A DNA stretch of 64,000 nt from Cryptomeria japonica (Eukaryota > Streptophyta > Pinopsida > Cupressales > Cupressaceae): contig NC_081409.1 of assembly GCF_030272615.1 (NCBI RefSeq), forward strand, positions 647,746,468 through 647,810,467. The letters run 5' to 3'. The position numbers and the translations under genes were made by a program. The notes under the pieces are model-generated. The model was not told the origin of the DNA. It was given only the letters and a program-made list of their open reading frames with translations, and searched no databases. Shown piece by piece: positions 34,330-46,000 of the stretch; within the stretch, counting starts at the first letter, position 1, and every line of letters begins with the position of its first letter.

Positions 34330-35040
34330 ACCTTGAGATACTGAAAGATATCCTTCGCCAATGCTATAGTAAAAATATTTGCTACCTGTTCTTTTGTACA
34401 AATATACTCCAATTTGACTTTCTTTTTTGCAACTTTTGTCTTAAGAAATGATACTGTATTGAGACGTGTTTAGTTCTTGAATGCATTACTAGATTCTTTG
34501 AAATATTTATGTTTCTAGTAGTGTCACATATGATGGGAATAGCTTCATCATACACTACTCTAATATCTTTAAGAGTTTTTTTCATCCACCTAACTTGAAT
34601 ACAGTAAGATGTTGTTGCACCATATTTTTTTTTTACATTAGATAGGCATACTGCATCCTACTTCTTACTTAACCAAGAGACCAACCTATCTCCCAAGAAA
34701 AATGTACCTCCACATTTGTTTTTCCTATCATCAATAATTCTAACCCAATCAGCATTTCTGTACACTTTTAGCATGAATTTTTCATTCTTCTTATACCAAA
34801 GACGAAAATTCAGGGTTCCTTTCAAGAACTTGAAAATCCTCCTAACTGCTTGATCTTTTGACTGCTTCAGATTAGCCTTAAATCTTTCAACTAAACAAAT
34901 AGCCTACATAATATCTTGTCTAGAGGTGGTTCAATATAACAATCATCCAATCATGGATTTGTACTTTTGCAGATTTATCATCTTTGCTCTACTTACAACC
35001 AACAACTAAGGAGGTTGCAACTAGTTTACAATTACAATGG
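34330..35040 (-). pseudogene. Copia RT end and RNase H
   Basis: Minus strand, with shifts: K-S-M-I-G then T-S-R-Q-D-I-M-Q-A-I-C-L-V (RT connection), R-R-I-F-K-F-L-K-G-T-L-N-F, A-D-W-V then D-R-K-N-K-C-G-G-T-F-F-L-G-D-R-L-V-S-W (RNase H core), and in 34585-34382 the closing I-I-C-D-T-T ... M-H-S-R-T-K-H-V-S-I-Q-Y-H-F-L-R. This is the 3' end of pol of a Ty1/copia element, followed by a polypurine tract and the LTR at 34013. Confidence 0.8.
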
Positions 35041-36204
35041 ATGCAAGATTTCCCTATAGCCCTAGATGCCCCTACATCACTTCATCTTAAGTATTAGAGC
35101 TTCTTTACCATTGGAGGATTTTGATTCTACTTATGTGATCAATTCAATACTTGGGCAGACATCTTGTGTTGTTCATGTTTGTCACATGTACACTTTTCTT
35201 TTTCTTTTCTCTTTTGGAGAGGGGTTTTCTCCCATTGGGTGTTTTTCTAGTTCCTCATTTGTAAGAGTTGTATCGATATCTACATGTGTACCTAAACATG
35301 CCTTTGTTTCCAAATCCAATTGATTCTTTCATCTTTATATTCTAATGCAAGAGCATCTAGGGTGTAAAAGCAATATTGCATCACCCAAAAATATTGTTTA
35401 AATTTTCAGTAAGGGCTATTTTTAGCAAGGTTACTATTTTTAGTAATTTTGGATTTGTGTATGTATGGACCTAAAAACTAACCCCGAGAAGTATAATGGG
35501 AAAATATAATTACTCAAGAAAGAATAATCTCAATATCATGTATCGTTCGGGAGATATTAATCTTTCAATGTTTAAAAATCCTATAAAAAATATTCAACTT
35601 GAATTTTGGACCCTTAGTTGATTGAATTGGACCTTGATGAAAGTCTGATCAATTCTTGATCTAGGGAAAACATGGTGTAGATCTCTTTTATATCTTTATT
35701 TTAAAAAAAATAGGGCCCAATCGGGTTCCTGGATCAAAAGATATGGCCTCCAAAAGTTGTGCTACTTTAAGAGAAAAAACTAAAAATTCTCAAAATATTC
35801 CAATGAACACCAAAACCCATTTTCAACATATTCTAATATAAGAAAATGAGATACAAAGTGGTCATCCTCAAAGGGGGAAGTTACACTTTCCAAAACATTC
35901 TAGGGAAGTTAAACTTCCCAATATAAAGAAGACAAACATAGGTTATAGAGTATAGTTCTAGTAGTGCAAATCGTGGCTCTTGCTTGCAGCTTATTGTAAT
36001 GAGAGAGCCCATGTGGCTAGAGCATGTTAGCTTTTGAATGTTGTAATTTCATTTCATTGAGATAATAGAAAGAAAGTGTTTTCTTTCTTGCATCTTCTGT
36101 GAATTTCTCTATTGTTGTTGTGTGTTTGGGTTTGTAAGGGGAATACCCTTCATCACATTCATCATTATCTCTTTAGCTTATCCTTAAGTTAATCTTAAGG
36201 GGGG
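35041..36204. other. Unassigned DNA, partly LTR-like
   Basis: No coding region is supported. 35990-36110 has features of the R-U5 part of a copia LTR ('ttgagataatagaaagaaag' and a following pyrimidine-rich tract). The end is a duplicated purine tract leading into the short LTR at 36205. Confidence 0.35.
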
Positions 36205-36538
36205 TGTTGGATTAGGTTAATAATAGATTAAGTTAATCTTAAGGGGGGTGTTCGTTTTCCTTTTGCTGGATTAGGTTAATAATAGCTTCAGTTGTCTCAT
36301 TCATTATGATTGTGACACTTGACACTAGTTTATTTTATCTTTTCTTGGGGTTTGCATGTATGGTTTCATTCATCTTTTTATAAAGATATATTCATTCCTT
36401 GTAATCAATAACCTTATTGTGCATCAATACAAAATTCTTAGGTTGTTACAAATCTATCTTGCTTAATATTTTTGTGTGACAAGTGTTGTGCTTCAAAATC
36501 ATCCTTGGGTTTGTGGGGTTCAATCTATAACCCCAACA
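36205..36538 (+). repeat. Short copia-type LTR with a duplicated polypurine tract
   Basis: AAGGGGGG then TGTTGGATTAGG at 36205; end ACCCCAACA at 36538; TATA-like TTTTTATAAAGATA near 36377. A 44-bp direct repeat carries the 'ttaagttaatcttaaggggggtgtt' segment twice, giving an alternative start at 36249. At about 300 bp it belongs to a family unlike the other LTRs here. It lies about 410 bp before MADS exon 3. Confidence 0.6.
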
Positions 36539-36949
36539 AAATATTTGATAAAATTCATTTGTCACAAAAATAAAATTGTGTGAAATATTTGAGTATTATA
36601 GATTTATTGTCAAAAAGACTTTTTAGGGTATCTCATAATTGAGAAAAATATTTTTAAGGCTACTCAACAATTTGCATAGTAGTAATCTCTCATGATTAAA
36701 AATGTAATTTTTAATTTATTTTTTTATAAATATTTTTTAACTTATGACTTCTTACCTAACCTATATAACAAAAAATAATAATAATTAAATTTGATTCTTA
36801 CGAACCTAAAATTAGAATATAAGTTTTAAATATTGTGTACTTTTATTATATATATAAAAAATTGTAATTGATATTATATCTTATTATATACATTTGTGCA
36901 AAATATTTATTAAGAAGTTATTTATGTCTAATATTCTATTTATAAATAG

Positions 36950-37011
36950 GCATTATGGTTGGAGGTGGAGAACCTGCAAAGAAGGATGATACATTTAGAA
37001 AAAAATTCCAA
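36950..37011 (+). CDS. MADS gene exon (MIKC exon 3)
   Basis: ATAG before, GTAAGA after. 62 bp, starting in phase 0 (Ala-Leu-Trp-Leu-Glu) and ending with two bases of a codon completed by the G of the next exon. Confidence 0.87.
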
Positions 37012-40000
37012 GTAAGAATTTTGAATTAATTATATAATATTTTTGAATAATTTTTCATATACTTTAAATCAGACAAATCATTTTATCTTGTCCAATAATA
37101 AGAATTCTTAAACTTATGATACAGGCACATGATTGGTGAGGACTTGGAATTATTAAATTTTAAGGAGTTGCAATGTCTTGAGAAGAAAATCAGTTTGGGT
37201 GCTAGGAAGATACACTCAAGAAAGGTAATTGATAACAGCTTTTGAATTTAGTTTGATATTTCATATTTTTTCTTGAATATATTTACTTTAATGAACATAA
37301 TGCAACCTTATATTAGTATCCGGCAAGCACCTGTTTGAACATTTCTTTTCAACTAATAAATATATGTCAAGAAAGATATAAATGATTTATATTATGGTTA
37401 CATTGGTTTTAATCAAAATTGCATTATCTCATGTTAACCATGCTATGTAAATATTGTAGGAGAAAGTTTCACTGGAGCGTATTCGATCTCTAAAAATAAA
37501 GGTAGCATACAATTTGTTTATGAAGAAAGTATTATACTTTTTTAATATTTTGATTAATTAACAATATATAGTCCATATACACTATATCTCAAAAACAATA
37601 TATGTATGAAGTTGGTTCTAAAAAAACATTAGTCTATTACTAATAGAAAAAGATTACATTTTTTTTCTAATAAATAGATAATTAAAAGATATGATACTTT
37701 GAGTTTATTTACTTTATCTAGAGGGCACTTTCAAATTGCGTTGTAACATAAAATAAAAACTTAATAAGTAATTTCGCTGACTCCATTAAAGAGCTTGTAA
37801 AGCTTAGATTAAGACTTGTGCATTATTCTTTGTGGTACATTATTGTTGGGAGGGAAAGTTCTGATATGTTCCTCCATCTGGTGAGATAGAGTTTACTTTG
37901 TGTTAGGCTAGTCCTCTAAGTAAATGTGTGAAATATGGTAAATAATTTTGTATTCCATAGCTATCCATTTCATGTGGTATGTAATGCCCAGCCTAGGAAC
38001 CCTAGAGGATAAGAGTAAAATATACAAGAAATGCATGGAAATATTTTCTTTTTTGAAATGCATGGAAATATTTTCTTTTTTGAAGTAATAAAGTTTCATC
38101 ATGTATTGCATATATAAGTATAATGTTCAATCTCAAGATAAGGTCAACTATGTGTTTTCCAGCTATGCACATAAAGAAGTCAAAACTCTTGGAACTCCAT
38201 CCAAGATAACTAAAGCCACCTATAAGGGTTGCCTAACATCGCTACCTGAGCAATGCATCCAAGGCAAGATCAATATCTGTGAAGAACCTTGCTGTTTCTA
38301 ACTGCTGATACTGGTTTCGTTTATGTTTTGGTTTTGAAGTTTTGTAATTTTTTTATGTTTTTGAGAGGGTTTATTGTTAAAAAGCAAATGCATATAAACT
38401 GATAAAACTCACAAAACTGAATATTCTGAGATTACTATAAGAAATGACAGCTGCAAATATATAACTTCATTATTCATTGAAACCTTTACATAAGCATGCA
38501 TACCCGGATGAGAGGATTATCAACTGCTGATTCAATTTTCTGCTTAAAAAGCAACTCTTGAAGTAGTTTGATTCTTCTTTGTTTGTGCAAATCAAAAGAA
38601 AACTTCTAGAAATGGGACGGCTATCTTCTCCAATGCTGGCCGACTTTTCTCTACCCAAAATCAATGTTATTAAGAGGTCTCCTCCATTAAATTGAACCAT
38701 TCACAATGCAAAGGGGTTCGGCTATAGTGCATGCTGGTGTACGGCCTGCTAGAGGTGTCAATACTTTGAATTTCAATGATCAGACCCGCTCCCTAACTTG
38801 CTAATTAAACTCCTTTAATTCACCTTAGAACCCTTGTTCAATAAGCACAATTTTGACCTCTGTTTGAGGCCAACTCTGAATGCAAACTTTAGCTGGTATT
38901 CCACAACTTCAAAACGTTGGTCAATGAAGAATGTACGTTCTCCAATGCCTGATAATGCTTGAAAACCTATAGAAACCCTTGGTCTCTCCAAATCCCAATG
39001 CTCTCCAGAAACAAGTTGAAAGGAAATAATTACATAATGAGTTCGATTTCTTTTGCAAGCCTTATATTTTCTCATGAAGTTCGATTTCCTCTAAAAAACA
39101 TTTAATACTTAGGAAATCTTTTAACATTTAAGTAATATTTGACCCTCATATTTAATTGAATAAATGGCCCCCTTTTATGATGAGTTGACCCTCAAGTTAT
39201 AACATTATAATGACACCTTTAATTATTTAATTATAATATGAGCCATTTAAATATTAATATCTCCTTAAATACTTATTATTTTGCTATGCCACCTGAAATG
39301 GGAGTCAATACTGCTAATCACCATGTGACTAGATGCTCTGCTAAAAATAGAAAGGGTCCTTCTCAATCAACCTTTCACTTACTATAAATAGTAAGTATAG
39401 CACATGAAGTCCAAATGATGCCAAATGAAAGACAAAACGAAGCATACTGAATACTGGAGAAGACAAGAACCTTTGTTGACCAAGTCTCTGCCTCAGAAAA
39501 CCCTTTGTCCACACTCGTTAGCCTACAAGGGTCAAAAAAATAGGCTAATCTACCTGATACTGATGTCTAGCTAGAAGGGGATATCACAATCCGCCGTCCC
39601 TGAAATTGCTTGTCCCCAAGCAACCTCAACTCTAGATGTAATATATCTCCAGTCTTCCAAGTGGCATCCTCAATCGGCAAGTCCTTCCATTTAATCAAAT
39701 ATTCTTTGATGGTTTGCCTCCTCAATTTCTTCTATCTGACATCCTGGATGGCCTCAGGTACTAAAGTCAACTTCCCCCCATCATCCAAGGGTGGTAGGAC
39801 TACAAAAGGAACCACACGATGTCCTAACACCTTTTTGAGGCGTTACACATCAAATACATTATGGACTTTGTTGTTTGCTGGTAAATCTAGCTCATAAGAC
39901 ACGTCACCTACTCGCTTGATAATCCTTATAAGGACCATAATAACGTGGCTTAAGCTTCTCTACACCACTCTCCCTACGAGTGGACTGGCGATAGGGTTGT

Positions 40001-43000
40001 AGCATAAAGTACACCATATCTCCAACCTCGAAAGATCGCTTAGTCCTCTTTTGATCTGCATATTGGTTCTATTGATTTTGCACCTTTGCAATATTTTCCT
40101 TGAGAGCTCGCATGATGTCTTGGTTATCTTGTAGAAGAGCTCCAGCACTAGGCACTCTGTTTTCAGCACTAGGCACTCTGTTTTCACTCAGTAGTAAGTC
40201 CAGGAAACTTGGCACTTCATAGCCATACAAAACCATGAATTATTTCATCTAAATCGACATGTGGTGAGTAGTGTTATAACAGTACTCCTAGACATAAACC
40301 AATTTCACCCAAGCTCGTTGTTGTCCTGCTATATAATCCTTGAGGTATTCTTCCACCCATTTATTTATAATCTATGTCTGGCCATCTGTCTTTAGGTGGT
40401 AATTGGGGCTCCGAGTAAGCTCGGTTCTGTTGGCAATATGAAGGAATTGATTATGTGTTGCATTGATGTTTTCATTGATGTCAACACTAGTTGTTATGGT
40501 TGTTTACCGACTTTCAGTAGAAGGATCGGATTGGGAAGATTATCAGTTGATTGTCACCGGTATGATCTCAATGATGGAATAAGTTTGTATGAATGGTTTA
40601 TATGCTTCTGAAGTATGTTTCAGTCAGTCGGTATTGACTCGATGATCGGATGCTATCTTATGTTCTAGTAAGTCTGCTTTGTAGGTCCGGTAAGGGTTTC
40701 ACCGGCAGAGCTTTATTGAAGATTTTTGATGTAATGCATAAGCGATGTTGGTGCAGCTTCTAGAAGAGATCCAGGATGCTGATGGTGATTGTGTTCGTGC
40801 CTCGACTGATTGGTGTCATTGCTTTGGTGTATGTGGATCTAATTTAGGTCTGGTGCTCTCTAGGTTATGGACCAGTTTCATGAAACATGTTGGTGGATCC
40901 TTCTGATGCGCTTCCGGGATATTTTATTGATTGGATTATGTTTGTTTGGCCTTAGGCCGACATGTTTTATGATTTTATTTTTGGATAATGTAATGGATCT
41001 ATTGAATTATCATTTTGCTGGCCGACCTAATTGGTAAGGTCCCAAGTTGGTATAAAAGTGATGTAAGATCTCATTGTAGATCATACGTATAGGCAAGGAG
41101 CGAATAATGTAATAATCATTTGTGAAGATGATTTGGTCGATCATAGGTGATCGAGTTGGCTTTTTGTAAGAGGTTTTAGACCTCCGATATTGAGCTTAAT
41201 CGGAACTGTAATCTAGCATGTTTGATGCTATCATAGGCAGTTCTTCTTTCTGGATTGTTGTCTGAATATTTTGAGGTGGTTAACCTCTTTTGTAGTCAGT
41301 GAGACTCCATTGTGATGAGCAGTGTGACTTCCTACATGTGCAGACCCCTTATTGTAATATTTATTCATCTGATCAATGGATAGATATTGTGGGTCTCCAA
41401 TCCCATTGAGATTTTTCCTCCTTGAGGTTTTCTACTTATAAATCTATGGTGTTATGGTGTTCATCTTTTTGGTTGCACTGTTGCTTATTGTTATATGCTT
41501 TTATGTTTACTGATTGTTGAGTTGTTGTATTAATAAGGTTAAATTTCTCCATTTTAGTAGAACACTGATTCTGCCCCCCTCTCAATGTTCTTGGATTCCA
41601 ATAATTGGTATCAGAGCCTTTTGCCTCAGAGGAAGCCTAACCGCTTGAGGAAGATCCTGAAACTGGAATCCATGGAGATGTGTTTGAGGAAGCAGCTTGA
41701 AGTTGCTCTTGAAGATTTTGAAGCTAAAAAATTTAAGAACATAAAGCTGGAAGATGAACTTAGATCTAAAAAAGAATTCATTATCACTCTACAAGAAAAG
41801 CTATCTAATTCTCAAGCTAAAAGGAAGGAACTTATGCAAAATCAGAATGATGAAGAGAAGGATGCCCTTAAGGAGCAATGTCAGAAGTTGAGTCAAGAAA
41901 ATGGTGTGATGAAGAAAGAAATGCAAGCCCTAACTATGAGGATGTGCAAGGAGATTGAAGACTGGAAGAAGAATGAAGAAAATATTGCTATATCTCTGAA
42001 AGACACATTTGAAGAATGCATTAGGTTGGCTCATGAGAATGATATGTTGAAAACTGAATTGGTGCAATCACAGAACAATGAGGAAGAGTTGGAAAGAATG
42101 ATGACAATCCTAAGAGGAGATTTGGATGCTGCAAATGAATACAAAGATAAGTTCAAGGTTAGTTCTACTAAACTTGATGAGTTATTGAAGGATCAAAGGT
42201 GCAAGGGAGACACTAGAGGAGTTGGATTTGAACAAGGTCAGAGCTCCGGTACTACAAATGAAGATCAGGCATCCGGTATGCAGAATGATCAGAAGGTCAA
42301 CCGGAATCAGAGGTCACCGATGAGGCAACCCAATGCACATAATTCAATGGTAGATGTTTTGTTTGCAATAAATTTGGTCATATGACAAGACATTGTAGAA
42401 ATAGAGAAAATCAGGATAACAATGCAGTTCCTGGTCAATGTTCAAATTGTAAAAGATATGGTCACAAGGCAGAAGATTGCAGAATGAATGTGAAATGTCA
42501 TGCATGTGGAAAGTTTGGATAAATGGCTAATCAATGTAGGTCAAGGAATGGTCTAGGTTACAGTAAGGTAATTTAGAAGAAGAATATCACTTGTTATGCA
42601 TGCAATAAAGTAGGACATATTGCTAAATTTTATAGAAGCAAGAACCTACCGGCAGGAAGTGATAAATCTGATGAAAAAGGAAAGAAGAAGGTTAATGACA
42701 TTCAAAAGGAGCATGAGAAGAAGTGGGTTATGAAGTCTAAGGCACAACTGGTAAAATCAATTGCCCCAAATGTTCATTTGGCTGAAGGATATACCTTGGT
42801 TACCCAACCAACAGAGCAGAATGTTCCTGCACCGGCAAGAAACTCATCTGGTAACTAAGGCATTCGCCTTAAGGGGAAGCAAATTGATGAGAGATCTTGC
42901 ATTGCCCCTGGTAGTGATCTGAAAGCCTATTTCAAATCTTTTGGAGAAGTCAGTTTGAAGTTAAATGACGAAGATTTGTTGGATCTTGTATCTGGTTTGG

Positions 43001-46000
43001 TTTACCGGTAAGTCACTTTATTAGTTATGATTTGGTCATACATCTACAGTTAAGTATTTCAGAATTCTTGATAGAGAATTAGAAGTTTGGTCCTAGATGT
43101 AATGAAGTGATATTTCTTGGTTACTCTAAAAGCAAAGCATATAGATATTATAACAAAAGATTGCAGAGAATTGTTGAGAGAACTAATGTGAAAGTGGATG
43201 AGAAGCACAAAGACCAAGTTAAATCTTATGACAGAAAACCTACAGTGGAAATGATCATAACTGAATCGGTAGCACCTGTACCGGATCAGAATGTTGAACT
43301 AGTTACCCCGACATCATCAAAAAACTCAACTGCAACTGAAGATCAGAGCAGTGAAATAGAAAGTTTGAAGACTCCTAGGTATGTAAGGTTGAATCATTCA
43401 GAAGATCAAATAATTGGACAAGAAGATCGTTGCCAACTCATGCGGTATGTTTAATTTCTCAAGTTGAACCTGCATCAGTAATTGTAGCTTGTAAAGATAA
43501 ATGTTGGATATAAGCTATGGAAGATGAACTGGATCAATTAGAAAAGGACAATACATGGACTTGGATGTTTTTGGGACTAGGCTTGATTAGTTTACAAAGG
43601 ATACTCTCATAAGGAAGAAATTGATTATGTTGCATCCTTGCTCCAGTAGCTAGGATTTTCAGATATTTTCAAGGTTTTTCTGGTATGGTTTTTGGTTTAT
43701 GAGGATTTTACACTGAGCATATTCAAATGCAGATTGGGCAAGTGATGTTGATAACCGTATAGACTCATCTGTTGGAGCATTCTTTCTTGGGAAGAAGTTG
43801 GTTTCAAGGATCAACAAGAAGCAGTCATGCATTTCTTTATGTACTGCTGAAGCTGAATATGTTGCAGCCACAATGAATTGCACTCAAGTTCTACAGATGA
43901 AGCAGATAGGGGTAGATTGCAATGAACAAGTAGTTATTCACTGTGATAACTCTATTGCTATTGACATATCAACAATCCGGTATTTCACTCCAAGACTAAG
44001 CACATTTCTATCAAGTATAATTTTCTGATTGAGAAGAAAATGAAGTCAGATTGGTTGGAGGAATCATTTTAGCATTTGAGAGACATGTTGGGAGTTTCTT
44101 CCCTTCCGGTAGACTTGAGTAATGCCAATTGGCATCAGTCCGGTATGCATTTACAAAGGTTCTATTCATTCCGGATTGATGAGTTGGTGCTACTACTTAG
44201 GAGTAGTCAGTAGTGTGGTTCAGAGGCTCTATGATTTTTCTTTGGTGTTTATGTCAGATTTCTGACATTAATTTCAAAGGGGGAGAGATATATATGTGAA
44301 AAATAGAGCTTAACGAGATATCAGTCTAAGGGGGAGATTGTTGGCACAAGGAGGAGAAACATAATTTCAGATTGGTTGTATCCCATTGGGGAGTTTGGTT
44401 CAGGTCTATGGATGGTCAATTGGTACAGAGATGTTTGGTTCAGAGCTTCATTGCTATATCATTTTATGGGAAATTGTTGGTTGTCTTCCATAGGGGAGAC
44501 TTGTTTGGCACTTCTTGGCACTTGGATGTTTTTCACATCTAGTGTTGCCATCAATGCCAAAGAGGGACATTATTGGCAATATGAAGGAACTGATTATGTG
44601 TTGCATTGATTTTTTGTCATTGATATCAACACTAGCTGTTATGGTTGTTTACCGACTTCCGGTAGAAGGATTGGATTGGGAAAATTATCAGTTGATTGTC
44701 ACCGGTATGATTTGAATGATGGAATAAGTCTGTATGAATGGTTCATGTGCTTCTTATAATATTCCCCTTAATTTTTTTTTGTTTTTAGCAATAAGAGTTA
44801 CAAGCAAACATCATAACCCGTTAAAGTTAGAAAAATAATCCAAACTGCTAAAAGGGAACCCTTCCACCTTTTATTCACCGAGAGCCCAATCTGGGAGGGT
44901 GAGAGCATACGGTGTTCCGTGGATCGTTAGCACCATAAATCAAACTGAAATTACAATGCATAGGCGGCAAGCCAGCTCCTTCTGCTTATCCAGCAAGATA
45001 GAAACTGAACTCTTGGTGGTAAACCAGCCAAGGGAAATAACAAGAAACTGAAACTCAATCACTCTACCGCATTTTTCAGAAGGAGGATACTACATTAAGC
45101 TATCACTCTACCACATATTTCAGCGGGAGGACAATTGCATAAAACTTATCACTCGACCGCTTATTCAGTGGGAGGACTGAGTACATAAACTGAATTACAA
45201 AGCAAGAAAGCAGCTAAGCCAGCCTCTTCCACTTATCCAGTGGGAATTACAACTAAGAACAGCAAGAATGATTGATCAGTACTATTGAAACAATCTTACA
45301 AAATAGAGATATGAGATAAGAGAAGAAGCTTAATGTTGATCTCAAACAATCCACCATCAAAATCACACCACACTTGAACACTGCTGCTGTTCTAATTCTG
45401 CAAGCTAGAAATCACACTATCCAGCCACTATTGGAAACACCAAAACACTCATAACTTTCTCAAAACTAACCAGAACCACACCAAATTAAATGCAAATGAC
45501 TAAAATAACATAGGCAACCAATCCAATACCTCAAACTTGCAACTTGGAAGCCCCAAATGTGTTGCATGCATCCCAAGGTAAGTCTGAAAATGGTGCTACA
45601 ACAACAAACTTTGATTTGCAACCAAAAATTGTGATGACCACCAAAAGCCACGCCAAGATAGGAGAATGGTTGTCTTCCCAATACGATTCCAAAGAGACGA
45701 ATGCAATCACTTGGTCAAGAGGTATGAGCAAAATATGGTTAAGACTGATCACAACAATATCAAACACTTCATGCATTAGAAAGACTTGAATGAGAGACAG
45801 CAGAAATGGGTGAGTAAGCCGCAGGCTTACGATTTCGATATTGAGTATGTTAAGGGTAAAAACAATATTGTGGCAGATGCCTTATCCAGAAGACCCCATT
45901 TAAGCTCACTTTGCGAGCTTACTGATGATTGGAGAGAGTTGTTGCTTGCTGATTATGCCAAAAATCAGTTTGCAACCAGCCTTATAGAAGGTACTTTTCA

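Larger units (their letters stand above)
40428..44754 (+). mobile_element. Ty1/copia element with internal deletions
   Basis: 5' LTR 40428-41603, primer site 41606-41617, gag (about 41630-42660), integrase-end and RT-start pieces (43090-43600), RNase H (43720-44034), polypurine tract, and a truncated 3' LTR 44571-44754. Most of protease, integrase and RT is deleted. It is inserted in the integrase of the minus-strand chromovirus. It is the only element here with both the many-knuckle gag and copia pol, so its full-length relatives are candidate helpers for the ORF X elements. Confidence 0.85.

Noticed and set aside
35066-35323. Possible upstream MADS exon before 36950
   Set aside because: No MADS-domain or I-region pattern; the stretch is Phe/Ser/Cys-rich and has no suitable splice sites that I can support.
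38101-38301. 66-codon frame between MADS exon 5 and the chromovirus
   Set aside because: Crosses the LTR boundary at 38278, so it cannot be an original gene; no family resemblance.
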